Source: Lachnospiraceae bacterium (lineage in GTDB: Bacteria > Bacillota > Clostridia > Lachnospirales > Lachnospiraceae). From it: a DNA stretch of 64,000 bases. The stretch is from assembly GCA_017527205.1 (NCBI GenBank), contig JAFXQK010000023.1, forward strand, positions 1 through 64,000, in the 5' to 3' direction. This document shows positions 16,354-25,329 of the stretch, piece by piece. The notes under the pieces were generated by a model. It saw only the letters and a list, made by a program, of their open reading frames with translations. It had not been told where the DNA came from and made no database searches. The first letter of the stretch is position 1, and each line of letters starts with the position of its first letter. A program made the position numbers and the translations under genes.

Positions 16354-18006
16354 TTACTTCGCGGAGGCGGCTCCAAGGACCACCTTCACCTCATGCTTTA
16401 CGTACTCACCATTCTCCATACGCTCGAAGCTTACCGTGACCTCTTCGCCCTGCTTGTAATACTGTAGGATCTTTCTGGCATCTGCATTAGAGGAAACCTT
16501 CTGTTTTTCAATCTTCGTAATAACGTCGCCCTTCTTTAGACCGGCCTTTTCCGCACCGCTTTCCTCGATCACGTTATAAACAAATCCACCGCTCGGCATT
16601 CCATAGAACTGGCTGGCTTCGTCCGTTACCGTCTGCAGCTGTACGCCCAGATATCCCTGTTCAGCCTCAGCAATTACTTCCGTTCTCGTCTGATACTCCA
16701 TCAGCTCCTTGATGATGGGGCTTGCAGCGCTGATGGGGATGGCATAGCCCATGCCCTCAACGCTTGTTCCCTGAAGCTTACTGGAAACGATACCAATGAG
16801 TTCGCCCTTGATGTTTACCAGTGCGCCGCCGGAGTTACCATGATTGATCGCTGCGTCCGTCTGAATAAAGGTACCCGTGTTTCCGTCCTCCGTCGTCATC
16901 TCGCGGTTAAGTGCACTGATTACGCCGTCCGTTACGGAAATACCATAGCCCAGCGCGTTACCAATGACAACTGCGGGCTGACCCAGCTTCAAATTGTCGC
17001 TGTCACCAATCTTTGCGATTGCGATCTTGCTCTTCGTTTCTTCTGAAATATCCTTTAAGGAAACCGCCAAAACGGCAAGATCCATGTCAGCGTCCATCCC
17101 CTTAATATGTGCCTGTACGGTCGTGTCATCCACAAACGTCACGTCAATCTGCTGCGCATCCTCTGCTACGTGATGATTTGTAACGATCAGCAGCTCCGAA
17201 TCGTTTTCCCCAATGATGACGCCCGTTCCGCCAGACTGCGGCGTATAGGATCTTCCCCAGAAATCATACTCCTTCTCGCCGGTATTCAAAATCGTCACCA
17301 TGGCAGGAACGACCTCCTGAACCATGTCAGACATGTCCGTGGTGACAAGCTGAATATTATCAGAATTTGCCATGCGAATCTCTTGACTTCCTGCGCTTTG
17401 GGAAATGTCCGTGATCGGTTGCTTTTGCTCCTGCGCTTCTATTGCTACGGGAGTCGTGCTTGCATTTTTCTCCCAAACACCCGTAAAATAACAGAAACCG
17501 TAGAAGGTGCCTCCAGCCACGCCGCCAAAGATCACGGCTAAGATGGCTGCTGCCAGCGCTCTCTTTAAGAATCCGCCGCGGTTAGCCCTCTGCGCCTTCT
17601 TCTCCAGCTTTTTCGCCTTCCGCTCCTGCTTCTTTGCCTGTTTTGCATCCTCCTGCGCATAAAACTCTGCCCAGGGATCCTTCGTATCTCTAGCCATGCT
17701 TTCACCGACGTGATCGAAGTATGGCTGTCTGCCTGCTTCTGCTTGGGTTCCTTGCGCCTGCTCCGAAGCCATGTCCGTCCTCGTCTGCGCCCCCTGCATC
17801 TGCTCCGAAATCGGGGTCCCCTGCATCTGCTCCGAAGTCTGGTTCTCTTGCATCTTCGCCGTAGCATCGTTGATGATCGTCCGGAACTCATGCGCCAGAT
17901 CTGCAGCTTCGCCCGCATTCGCCTGATTTTCACCTTCCGCGGGTCTTAGTCTTTCACCTGTCATAGGATCAAAATTCATTCCTGAATACTGATTGTTGTC
18001 GCTCAT
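16354..18006 (-). CDS. HtrA/DegP-type membrane serine protease
   Basis: 550-residue S1C protease. A long cytoplasmic N-terminus (1-144) carries three SEQ(M/A)QG repeats and a Lys/Glu-rich stretch. One membrane helix (about 146-173) follows, then the extracellular trypsin-like domain with His279 (TNHHVAED), Asp309 (DMDLAVL) and Ser392 (GNSGGAL), and a PDZ domain (about 435-540). It degrades misfolded proteins at the membrane surface. The start follows AAGGGG. The upstream region has TTGTGT repeats at 11-bp steps, suggesting control by an OmpR-type response regulator as with CssRS and htrA in Bacillus (inference). Confidence 0.94.
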   Translation of the reverse strand: MSDNNQYSGMNFDPMTGERLRPAEGENQANAGEAADLAHEFRTIINDATAKMQENQTSEQMQGTPISEQMQGAQTRTDMASEQAQGTQAEAGRQPYFDHVGESMARDTKDPWAEFYAQEDAKQAKKQERKAKKLEKKAQRANRGGFLKRALAAAILAVIFGGVAGGTFYGFCYFTGVWEKNASTTPVAIEAQEQKQPITDISQSAGSQEIRMANSDNIQLVTTDMSDMVQEVVPAMVTILNTGEKEYDFWGRSYTPQSGGTGVIIGENDSELLIVTNHHVAEDAQQIDVTFVDDTTVQAHIKGMDADMDLAVLAVSLKDISEETKSKIAIAKIGDSDNLKLGQPAVVIGNALGYGISVTDGVISALNREMTTEDGNTGTFIQTDAAINHGNSGGALVNIKGELIGIVSSKLQGTSVEGMGYAIPISAASPIIKELMEYQTRTEVIAEAEQGYLGVQLQTVTDEASQFYGMPSGGFVYNVIEESGAEKAGLKKGDVITKIEKQKVSSNADARKILQYYKQGEEVTVSFERMENGEYVKHEVKVVLGAASAK

Positions 18007-18071
18007 GTCTCATACCCCTTTTCCTGTTCTTACTTCGGAAAGGAATCTCTTTCCCTTCTGTTCATGGACTC

Positions 18072-18122
18072 AGTATAGAATGGAATTGTGTTCTTTTTGT
18101 GTCCTTTTTGTGTTAATTGTGT
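18072..18122 (-). promoter_or_regulatory. htrA promoter region with phased direct repeats
   Basis: A TATACT -10 (18072-18077) lacks a good -35. Upstream, on the plus strand, TTGTGT recurs at 18086, 18097 and 18108 (11-bp period) and again at 18117. Direct repeats with one-turn spacing overlapping -35 are typical for OmpR/PhoP-family activators. Confidence 0.6.
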
Positions 18123-18123
18123 T

Positions 18124-19047
18124 TTATTTTTTCCAATACTGTTTGTTGTCAGATGCCCAGAAAATCAACCATTTAGGCAGCCTTCGATACCGCTTTCCCA
18201 ATAAATATCCTGCATACTTAAAGGCACATTGTAAAAAGAAATACGGAATTTTCCCGATCTGACCGCGATCCTTTAAGGCTAAAACCGTGGACTTTACAAG
18301 CTTTTTCCCCTCCGACTCCGATTTCACGATGCCAAAAATCTCCGGATGCTCCGCCTGAGACACGCCAAGGTCAAAATTCCGGTGAAACTGCTGCATGCAG
18401 GAATAATTATGTGAATGAACAACCAGTGCATCCGCCTCATAGGCGATCTGCCAGCCCTTTTGAACGGCTCCTCCTGCATAGATCATGTCTTCATTAAAAA
18501 TCGTATGCCTCACAAAGCCGCCCAACTGCTCATAAACATCCCTTCGATATGCCGCACAGACGTTAGAGCAGAAAAAAGTCTTAATGCCAAGCCGCTGAAT
18601 GTCCTCTTTTCCCTTGACCACAGACCTGTCCGGATAATTAAACTGCCGCGAAATCCTCTCGAGAACGCCGCAGTCCCGCCGTGGCAGCTGTCTTCCATAC
18701 GCTACGGCAACCTTCCCAGATAAATGCTTTATCAAATTCTCAACGAGACTTTGATCCGCAGGCATGGCATCCTGTGTCAGCATGACAAACACGTCCGCAT
18801 CCGATTTCTGCACGCCAAGATGACGGGTTCCGCCGTGATCAAATTCCTTTTTCGAAAGATGATACGTCGTGACAAAGGGATAGGTTCCTTCAAAATTCAT
18901 GCCCTTCGTCAACCCGTCAAAATATGATTTTTCCGTATTCATCAAAATGACCCGATGTACGGGAACGCTCTGAGTTGCAAGACGGCCCAGGAGTTCAAAT
19001 AATTGCTCACTGGGCCGATAGGTCGGTATAATTACGTCGATTTTCAT
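18124..19047 (-). CDS. GT2 glycosyltransferase, rhamnosyltransferase-like
   Basis: 307-residue GT-A enzyme. The N-terminus VIIPTYRPSEQL and the motif KEFDHGGTRHLG followed by VFVMLTQDAMP match rhamnosyltransferase-type family 2 enzymes, and FNEDMIYAGGAVQKGW marks the acceptor region. It lacks clear membrane helices but has an amphipathic C-terminus. It starts 12 bp after the LCP gene and is the last gene of an operon with a glycosylphosphotransferase and an LCP ligase. It therefore probably adds a sugar to a lipid-linked surface polysaccharide. The actual sugar cannot be read from the sequence. Confidence 0.88.
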   Translation of the reverse strand: MKIDVIIPTYRPSEQLFELLGRLATQSVPVHRVILMNTEKSYFDGLTKGMNFEGTYPFVTTYHLSKKEFDHGGTRHLGVQKSDADVFVMLTQDAMPADQSLVENLIKHLSGKVAVAYGRQLPRRDCGVLERISRQFNYPDRSVVKGKEDIQRLGIKTFFCSNVCAAYRRDVYEQLGGFVRHTIFNEDMIYAGGAVQKGWQIAYEADALVVHSHNYSCMQQFHRNFDLGVSQAEHPEIFGIVKSESEGKKLVKSTVLALKDRGQIGKIPYFFLQCAFKYAGYLLGKRYRRLPKWLIFWASDNKQYWKK

Positions 19048-19059
19048 ATTCTCTCGCTA

Positions 19060-20181
19060 TTAATACTTAGAAGAATAGTTTTTAATATATTTGCTGTATT
19101 CCTTTACGGTGCTCGTTACGTTGTAATCCGTATCACCAAACAGATACTCATGAAGCCACTTTACGTTGCTCTCCAAATCCTCGGGTACAACACAGCTTCC
19201 CTTCGCGCCCATGTTCTTAACGCTGAGATTCCCTTCCTGAGGGAACTGGGTACCCTCATCCACCAATCTGTACTCGGCGATATGGGAAATCAAGGACGTA
19301 ATCGTGTCCGTCTGCAGACTGGTATAAATGTCGGACTGAACGGCATTAAATGCATCCAAAAGCGTATTCAGGTCTGCCTTCTTTGCCTCCGTCTCGATGG
19401 CCTTAATGACTTCTCTCTGACGAGCGGTACGAGCAAAGTCATTTCCCACGTAACGAATACGGCAATATGCTGCCGCCTGCATGCCATTCAAATGCTGATA
19501 GCCAGGGCTAGCCAGCTTCTTATAAGACTTGTCCATGGTCTGGCCGATACAAATACCATAGTTATTCAGGTGTACCAGCTCCTTGCTGTCAACGTCAATG
19601 TCAATGCCGCCCAGCGCGTCAATCACGCCTACCAGGGCCCAGTAGCTGACCGTCACGAAATTCTCAATGTTCATGTCAAGATTGGTGTTCATCATCTTGA
19701 CTGCCGCTTCCGCGCCGCCCTTGGAATAAGCTGCGTTACACTTGCTGTAATTGTCTCCGGTATTCAGGAAGGTATCACGAAGCAGGCTGACCAGCTTGAT
19801 GTCACCGTTGTCCAAATTAACGCTGGCAATCATCATGGTGTCGCTTCGAAAGCCCTTCAAAAGACCACTTCTGCGAAGATCATTTGCAGGAAGCAGGGAA
19901 ACCGTCGTTCCACTGTCATTCTTCTTTTCACGGCTGATGTCCACGCCGAACAGCGCAATGTTCATATAGCCCTTCATTACCGTGCTCTGCTTCACTTCCT
20001 CAGCGATCTTCAGCTCTTCCTCCTGCAGCTTTACAATGCTGATGCCTTCGTTCTCAGGATCACTGCCGAACGCCCTCACCACCACGTAGCAAGCCACGCC
20101 GAGCAGAGCCACCACAATCAGCTCCACCATAAAAATAACAATCTTTGTCGTACTACTTCTTTTCCTTCCGTTCCTAGCCAT
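19060..20181 (-). CDS. LytR-CpsA-Psr family glycopolymer ligase
   Basis: 373 residues: short basic cytoplasmic tail (MARNGRKRSSTTK), one membrane helix (IVIFMVELIVVALLGVACYV) and an extracellular LCP domain with FRSDTMMIASVN, VSLLRDTFL, GGIDIDVD and the arginine motifs YCRIRYVGNDFARTARQREV. LCP proteins transfer lipid-linked polysaccharide or teichoic acid to peptidoglycan. The ATG chosen follows GGGAGAAAAGAG; an upstream ATG in frame overlaps that ribosome site. Its neighbours, the initiating sugar-phosphate transferase and a glycosyltransferase, support a polysaccharide-attachment role. Confidence 0.94.
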   Translation of the reverse strand: MARNGRKRSSTTKIVIFMVELIVVALLGVACYVVVRAFGSDPENEGISIVKLQEEELKIAEEVKQSTVMKGYMNIALFGVDISREKKNDSGTTVSLLPANDLRRSGLLKGFRSDTMMIASVNLDNGDIKLVSLLRDTFLNTGDNYSKCNAAYSKGGAEAAVKMMNTNLDMNIENFVTVSYWALVGVIDALGGIDIDVDSKELVHLNNYGICIGQTMDKSYKKLASPGYQHLNGMQAAAYCRIRYVGNDFARTARQREVIKAIETEAKKADLNTLLDAFNAVQSDIYTSLQTDTITSLISHIAEYRLVDEGTQFPQEGNLSVKNMGAKGSCVVPEDLESNVKWLHEYLFGDTDYNVTSTVKEYSKYIKNYSSKY

Positions 20182-20248
20182 TCTCTTTTCTCCCATAAAA
20201 CTTACTTATTGATATTTTTACCGCGTATTTTCATGCATCAGCCGCACG

Positions 20249-21655
20249 CTAATATGCGTTTTTGTTAATGAATCCCGTAAAGAACGTCATTATGATGATC
20301 TTTACGTCAAACCAAACGGACCAATTTTCGATATAGTAGATATCATGCTCGATCCTCTTTCGAATGGACGTATCTCCTCGATACCCATTCACCTGAGCCC
20401 ATCCCGTCAGTCCCGGCCGCACCTGATGCTTCACCATGTACCTCGGGATTTCCTCCTTGAACTTCTCAACAAAGAGCGGTCTTTCCGGTCTTGGCCCCAC
20501 CAAGCTCATGTCACCCTTCAGAATGTTAAACAGCTGGGGCAGCTCGTCCAGGCTCGTTTTCCTCATGAGCCTTCCAAACTTTGTCACCCTGGGATCATCC
20601 TTCGTCGTCCATGCCTTTTTCTCTTCGGATGGTGCCTGCTGCGCCATACTTCGGAACTTATACATGAAAAACGGCTTATTGTGAAGTCCCACGCGCTCCT
20701 GTTTGAAAATGATCGGTCCGGGGCTTGTCAGCTTTACCATGATGGCACAAAACAGCATGATCGGCGAAGTGATCAAAATGCCAAACAAGGAGCCAAAAAT
20801 GTCTGCCATGCGCTTGATAAACGCATTTCCCGTGTTCGTCAACGGAACATACCGGATATTGATCACGGGCAATCCCATCAAGTCCTCCGTATAAGGTCTT
20901 GTCGGGATCAAGCTGTTGTAATCCGGGATAAACTTCGTATGCACGCCAGACTTTTCACAGATGCCAACGATCTCTCCCAAATAATCATAATCTCGAAGGG
21001 AAAGCGTGATCGCAACCTCATCCCAGTCATTTTTCTCCAACATCTCTGGCAAGGCTTCGATTGTCGCCTTAACGGGAACTCCCTTATACAAGGTTCCAAC
21101 TGGTACGTGGTCATCCAAAAAGCCACTGACGGCATAGCCCCATTGCGGGTTTTCCAAAATCCTGTTTACGTACTCCTCCGCTGCTCTCGAATACCCAACC
21201 AAAAGAATGTGTTTGACGTTATATCCTTTTTTCCTGATGGTCTGTAAGCCCCTTCGAAGTAGAATCCTCGAAATGCCCGTCAGAAAACAGTTCAAGACAT
21301 AAAACAATGCCAGCACGGATCTGGCATAGGGCAGTTCCCGCATCACCAAATAAATCACGATGATCAATGCGGCCATTCCAAAGGTATTCGCCTTGATAAT
21401 GTCGAAAATCTCAAGTCTGCGGCGAACGGTACGCTTCGGCGTATACACTCCGGTCTGATAATATACCAAAACATATCCCGGGATAATAAACACCAACAGT
21501 GAGACATAATCCCGAAGCGGCAGGACGCCGGGACCCGGTTCCTTTTGCAGCACGTAAAACTTTAAGACATAACCCAGAATCAACGAGACAGCCGTGATGA
21601 TGGCATCAATCACTACCAGCAATCGATTAAAAACTTTCTGATTGTCTTTTATCAT
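20249..21655 (-). CDS. Polyprenyl glycosylphosphotransferase (WcaJ/EpsE type)
   Basis: 468 residues. Four N-terminal membrane helices, a Rossmann-like CoA-binding-type domain (HILLVGYSRAAEEYVNRI) and a fifth membrane segment come before the catalytic bacterial sugar transferase domain (FKQERVGLHNKPFFMYKFRS, RKTSLDELPQLFN, MSLVGPRPE, VRPGLTGWAQVNGYRG). The enzyme starts exopolysaccharide synthesis by moving sugar-1-phosphate to undecaprenyl phosphate at the inner membrane face. It is first in a three-gene operon with its own promoter and an array of TTAAGAATT sites upstream. Confidence 0.94.
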   Translation of the reverse strand: MIKDNQKVFNRLLVVIDAIITAVSLILGYVLKFYVLQKEPGPGVLPLRDYVSLLVFIIPGYVLVYYQTGVYTPKRTVRRRLEIFDIIKANTFGMAALIIVIYLVMRELPYARSVLALFYVLNCFLTGISRILLRRGLQTIRKKGYNVKHILLVGYSRAAEEYVNRILENPQWGYAVSGFLDDHVPVGTLYKGVPVKATIEALPEMLEKNDWDEVAITLSLRDYDYLGEIVGICEKSGVHTKFIPDYNSLIPTRPYTEDLMGLPVINIRYVPLTNTGNAFIKRMADIFGSLFGILITSPIMLFCAIMVKLTSPGPIIFKQERVGLHNKPFFMYKFRSMAQQAPSEEKKAWTTKDDPRVTKFGRLMRKTSLDELPQLFNILKGDMSLVGPRPERPLFVEKFKEEIPRYMVKHQVRPGLTGWAQVNGYRGDTSIRKRIEHDIYYIENWSVWFDVKIIIMTFFTGFINKNAY

Positions 21656-21727
21656 ATTCTGCCTGAAAGCCGCTTGTGGCTTTCTTCCTCACGAACAGAG
21701 ATTCCATTACGCTTACTTACCATTCTT

Positions 21728-21756
21728 ATTATAAGACAGGCCCAGTCAATACGCAA
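21728..21756 (-). promoter_or_regulatory. Promoter of the surface polysaccharide operon
   Basis: TTGCGT, 17 bp, TATAAT on the minus strand, about 75 bp upstream of the transferase gene. Confidence 0.65.
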
Positions 21757-21757
21757 T

Positions 21758-21800
21758 TTAAGAATTTATGAAGATAATTCTTAAGGGAAATTAAGAATTA
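21758..21800. promoter_or_regulatory. Array of TTAAGAATT sites
   Basis: TTAAGAATT at 21758, its exact inverse AATTCTTAA at 21776 and a third TTAAGAATT at 21791 lie directly upstream of the -35 of the polysaccharide promoter. The first pair is an inverted repeat with 9-bp arms. This looks like an operator; the regulator is unknown. Confidence 0.55.
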
Positions 21801-21815
21801 GAGAACTTTTCGAGA

Positions 21816-22103
21816 TCATGAAATCCGTACTCCTTCATTGCTTTGCCGAAGTAATAAAACACATTTTTCCTCTGCCGACATTTCATCGTTCCGCAATATT
21901 TCCATGCACTTGTCAAAGGATCCATCTTCATCATCAGGATGATACAAAACGCTGTTAATTACAATCACCCGAGCCACGTTAAACATGTTATCAAACGGCG
22001 ATCCAAGAAGTCCCACGCTGCCAGTCAGTCCCTCTATATGCTTTTCCAGCCTTTCGATCGCCTCAAAAGCCCTGATCAATAATATCATGCTTTCCTTATT
22101 CAT
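21816..22103 (-). CDS. Hypothetical small cytoplasmic protein
   Basis: 95 residues, acidic, no signal peptide or membrane helix, not recognised. It has a helical N-terminus (ESMILLIRAFEAIERLEKHI) and a central hydrophobic stretch (MFNVARVIVINSVLY). The ATG follows GGAGGGAAAAGGAA, and a consensus-like promoter lies about 115 bp upstream, leaving a long leader, so it is probably expressed. It lies between the polysaccharide operon and a BlaI-type regulator, with no evident link to either. Confidence 0.7.
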   Translation of the reverse strand: MNKESMILLIRAFEAIERLEKHIEGLTGSVGLLGSPFDNMFNVARVIVINSVLYHPDDEDGSFDKCMEILRNDEMSAEEKCVLLLRQSNEGVRIS

Positions 22104-22216
22104 TTCCTTTTCCCTCCTAACATGGCATCCGCTTATGTCGAAGAACGTCGCAACAATAAAATTCCATGAGCTCGAGCAGTAATTACTTCTATTTAGCTTA
22201 CATCCTTTTTATCGTA

Positions 22217-22245
22217 ATTATACCAGACGCCTCCCGTTCTTACAA
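22217..22245 (-). promoter_or_regulatory. Promoter of the 95-residue protein gene
   Basis: TTGTAA, 17 bp, TATAAT on the minus strand. The transcript would have a leader of roughly 105 nt in which no known riboswitch was recognised. The remainder of the 370-bp gap to the blaI-type gene holds only that gene's terminator. Confidence 0.7.
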
Positions 22246-22391
22246 TCCTTGAAGAAGTTCTTAACGTGCCATCATCCCTCTTCGGCATCTTTCCAAGCTA
22301 CGTCATGGTTTTTTCTTCACCGTTTCTTTTCCAGGCGTACAGCCTCCTTTATTGGAGTGTGCTTAGAATATTTGTGCGTCTCCATAAAGTC

Positions 22392-22420
22392 AAAAATCCG
22401 ATGCCATCACGGCATCGGAT
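22392..22420 (-). terminator. Terminator of the blaI-type gene
   Basis: Perfect 10-bp stem ATCCGATGCC/GGCATCGGAT with a 5-nt loop and TTTTTGAC on the minus strand. Confidence 0.9.
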
Positions 22421-22472
22421 TTCAGTACGGCATGAAATGGCGCATGACTTTTCACTTAATTTGCCTTGCCCA

Positions 22473-22874
22473 TTACTTTCCGCTTTTCTTGCTTGCTTTC
22501 ACTGCATTCTTTTCGTCAAGGTACTTCTGGACGTCATTCAATACCTTCTTAGACGGCTTACCGTCCTTGTTCACAAATACGTCGAGAACCGTCGTCAAAA
22601 GTTTATTACCCGTTGCCTCAGGCAAAATCTCCTTTAATACTTCCATGACATACTCATTCTGGCTAAAGCAAGCCTCATAGGTTCTGCCATATCTTACCTC
22701 CTCGTTTGATACGCGGATGGCTCCCTTGGAAATCATGCTATTTAAAATCAAATGAACGGAAGACGGATTCCAGTTGCGTCCCTCCGTGCCCTTGAGAATC
22801 TCCGCTCTCGTCAACGGTCTCGTCTCATTCCATAATAGTTGCATGATCTTGTACTCATTTTCTGATATACGCAT
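22473..22874 (-). CDS. BlaI/MecI/CopY-family transcriptional repressor
   Basis: 133 residues. The winged helix-turn-helix of this family is clear (ISENEYKIMQLLWNETRPLT, RNWNPSSVHLILNSMISKG, RYGRTYEACFSQNEYV), followed by a dimerisation helix region and a Lys-rich tail. Such repressors usually respond to beta-lactams via a BlaR sensor or to copper, but no sensor gene is next to it. The second of two close ATGs has correct spacing to GGAGG. It is divergent from an ABC exporter gene whose promoter contains a palindrome, so it probably controls that exporter and itself (inference). Confidence 0.9.
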   Translation of the reverse strand: MRISENEYKIMQLLWNETRPLTRAEILKGTEGRNWNPSSVHLILNSMISKGAIRVSNEEVRYGRTYEACFSQNEYVMEVLKEILPEATGNKLLTTVLDVFVNKDGKPSKKVLNDVQKYLDEKNAVKASKKSGK

Positions 22875-22919
22875 GTTCATTCCTCCACTTTCTTTTGGTT
22901 TGATCATTTTATGGTCATC

Positions 22920-22948
22920 ATCATATCATATTATCATTAACATTGCAA
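22920..22948 (-). promoter_or_regulatory. Promoter of the blaI-type gene
   Basis: TTGCAA, 17 bp, TATGAT on the minus strand, about 45 bp upstream of the start codon. Confidence 0.75.
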
Positions 22949-23013
22949 CATTTATTTTTAAAATTCTCCATGCTCGAAAACGAGTTCAGAAATTTCCAAT
23001 ATTATTTGAAGAT

Positions 23014-23048
23014 TTTACTAGTAAATCCCTGCGTAAACACGTTATACT
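23014..23048 (+). promoter_or_regulatory. ABC exporter promoter with palindromic operator candidate
   Basis: The palindrome TTTACTAGTAAA (23014-23025) occupies the expected -35 position relative to a TATACT -10 (23043-23048). A regulator bound there would block the polymerase. The adjacent divergent BlaI-type protein is the obvious candidate. Confidence 0.55.
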
Positions 23049-23111
23049 AGGGGTAGCGGGGTTCCAGGGAATCCCACACATCTGAAAAAAGACTAAAAGG
23101 GACAGTCAGAC

Positions 23112-25316
23112 ATGAAAGAATTAAAAGAATTCCTATCCGCAATAAAAAAATTTCATCTACATAACAAAGGCTATGCCTTTGCCTCATACTCCTTTGGCTT
23201 AATCGACATCGCTTTCACCAGCATTATGTCGCTGGCCATGAAATATCTTCTGGACAATGCCATGGAACCCGGAGACGAAGCTCTGCTGCTGAAAGTGATC
23301 CTGTTCATGCTTTTCGGAATCCTTTTGGCCAAATGCAGCGACATTCTCCGTCGCTACATGACCGCCGTCTTCTCTTCGAGAACGGTGACGGACTCACGCC
23401 GCCGCTGCTTTATGCACCTCCAGGAGCTTTCCCTGCGGGATTTTTCCGACCTGCAGGTAAGCTATCTCATCGGTCGATTTGCCACGGACATGGGTGCCGT
23501 CCAGACCCTGACTAGCGTGACGATTCCCTCCTTTGTGACAGGAATCGCGCGAATGATCATCAGCTTCATCCTCATCTTCCTTTTGGATTTCCGGCTTGCC
23601 CTCATCAGCATCGGTGTTTTGCTCTTTAGTACCGCAGTGCTCATCGTCCTGGGGCGGAAATCCCGCGATGCAGTCAAGGCACTCAAGGACCAGGCCGGCC
23701 TACTCACTAACATGCTCATGGAGAATGCCTATAACCAGCCTTCCATCAAAGCCTTCGACCTGCAGGAAGCTTCTTTGGCCAACTACGAACGTGAAAACAA
23801 AAAGCAGGAAGAGCTCTCTCTTCGCTCCATGTTCACCAATGGTTGTCTGACTGTTGCCTCCGGCGGATTGATCGAGGTCTTTAGCATTTTGATCATCTGC
23901 CTTTGCGCCTTTTGGATTTTCAACGGCTCCATGACGGTCGGCACGCTTGTCTCCTTTAACAGCCTTTTCTCCACGCTCAGCTCGGCGGTCTTCGCGCTCA
24001 TTGCCACGATTCCGTCGCTTGTGGAATGCAAGGTCTGCATACATAATCTTGAATTATTCTTTGCAAAAAAACCGGGCATCATCACAGACAAGAATGCAGT
24101 GGCCGTCCCCGATCCCTTGATGGAGCTGTCCATGGACCACCTCACCTTTGGCTATGACCCGGAAAAACCGGTTTTGAAGAACATTCAGCTGACGGTTCCT
24201 GCCGGAAAGTCCATTGCCATCGTCGGACCAAGCGGCAGCGGAAAAAGTACAATTGCCAGCCTTCTCATGCGTTTTTATGATCCTGACGAAGGAGCGGTCA
24301 TGGCAGACGATAAGGATTATAAGCAGTTAGATCTGCGCTCTCTGCACAAGGTCGTCGGCATCGTTCCTCAGGAGACGATTTTCTTTAATGATACCATCGC
24401 AAATAACCTTTTGGTCGCCAGGCCGAATGCCACCTACGGCGAAATTGTCGAAGCAGCAAAGGCTGCCGCCGCAGACTTTATTCTAAGCCTGCCCGGAGGC
24501 TTTTCCTGTCAGGTGCAAAATGGCGGGAAATCCTTATCCGGCGGACAAAGGCAGCGCTTATCCCTTGCACGAGCCCTTTTAAGGAACCCGCGCTTCCTCA
24601 TTCTCGACGAAGCGACCGCTTCACTGGATCCTGCCGCCGAGCGCGCCGTAAACGATGCCATTTTGCGTCTTCACGGCCTCGGCACCGCCATCGTCAACGT
24701 CACGCACAGGCTTTCGGTCATCTCGGGCTACGACTACATTTATGTCCTCTCTGAAGGGCGCATCGCCGAAAGCGGCACGCATGCTTCTCTCATGGCGCGG
24801 AAGGGAATCTATGCACAGCTTTTTGAAAAGCAAAGCGGCTTTACAGTCACCGATGACATGTCCAGCGCCACCATTACGCCGGAAAGACTTTCCAAGATCG
24901 ATCTTTTCAGCGAATTCCCCGTAAATTCCCTGGCCGAGCTCTGCGACAGCTTTAGTTCGGCCAATTACCCTGCATCAAGCACGATCATTACCGAGGGCGA
25001 CGAGGGCGACCTGTTCTATATCATCGTTCGCGGACGCGTTGAGATTCTAAAGAGAATCGACGATCAGGATACTCGCGTCAAAATTCTTGAGGACGGCGAC
25101 TTTTTTGGCGAGATTGCCCTGTTGTCAAACGTTCCCCGCACGGCCACGGTACGCACGGTGGAACCTACGCTTCTGATCTCCCTGAAGCGCTCCCGCTTCC
25201 TAGAGCTCGCCGGCTCCGTGCCCGGCATGCATGACAAGCTCGAAAAGACCATGGGCATCCGCCTTGGAGAACTCACTGAGCTCAGCCGACAAAAGCACTC
25301 CGAATCGCAGGCCTAG
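23112..25316 (+). CDS. ABC exporter (membrane plus ATPase) fused to a cyclic nucleotide-binding domain
   Basis: 734 residues. A six-helix type IV exporter membrane domain (about 20-310) is followed by an ATPase with Walker A GPSGSGKST (372-380), signature LSGGQ (475-479), Walker B LILDEATA (from 496) and the H-loop VTHRLS. A cyclic nucleotide-binding domain occupies about residues 605-720, with the phosphate-binding cassette GEIALLSNVPRTATV. Half-transporters work as dimers. The fused sensor domain is uncommon and suggests control of transport by a nucleotide or another ligand (inference). Divergent from a BlaI-type repressor. Ribosome site AAGGGACAG is moderate. Confidence 0.92.
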   Translation: MKELKEFLSAIKKFHLHNKGYAFASYSFGLIDIAFTSIMSLAMKYLLDNAMEPGDEALLLKVILFMLFGILLAKCSDILRRYMTAVFSSRTVTDSRRRCFMHLQELSLRDFSDLQVSYLIGRFATDMGAVQTLTSVTIPSFVTGIARMIISFILIFLLDFRLALISIGVLLFSTAVLIVLGRKSRDAVKALKDQAGLLTNMLMENAYNQPSIKAFDLQEASLANYERENKKQEELSLRSMFTNGCLTVASGGLIEVFSILIICLCAFWIFNGSMTVGTLVSFNSLFSTLSSAVFALIATIPSLVECKVCIHNLELFFAKKPGIITDKNAVAVPDPLMELSMDHLTFGYDPEKPVLKNIQLTVPAGKSIAIVGPSGSGKSTIASLLMRFYDPDEGAVMADDKDYKQLDLRSLHKVVGIVPQETIFFNDTIANNLLVARPNATYGEIVEAAKAAAADFILSLPGGFSCQVQNGGKSLSGGQRQRLSLARALLRNPRFLILDEATASLDPAAERAVNDAILRLHGLGTAIVNVTHRLSVISGYDYIYVLSEGRIAESGTHASLMARKGIYAQLFEKQSGFTVTDDMSSATITPERLSKIDLFSEFPVNSLAELCDSFSSANYPASSTIITEGDEGDLFYIIVRGRVEILKRIDDQDTRVKILEDGDFFGEIALLSNVPRTATVRTVEPTLLISLKRSRFLELAGSVPGMHDKLEKTMGIRLGELTELSRQKHSESQA

Positions 25317-25329
25317 CCCTCTAGTTTAC

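Noticed and set aside
19003..20268. Long open frame of 421 codons on the plus strand
   Set aside because: It is antisense to the LCP gene; its composition (His/Asn/Val-rich) is that of a mirror frame.
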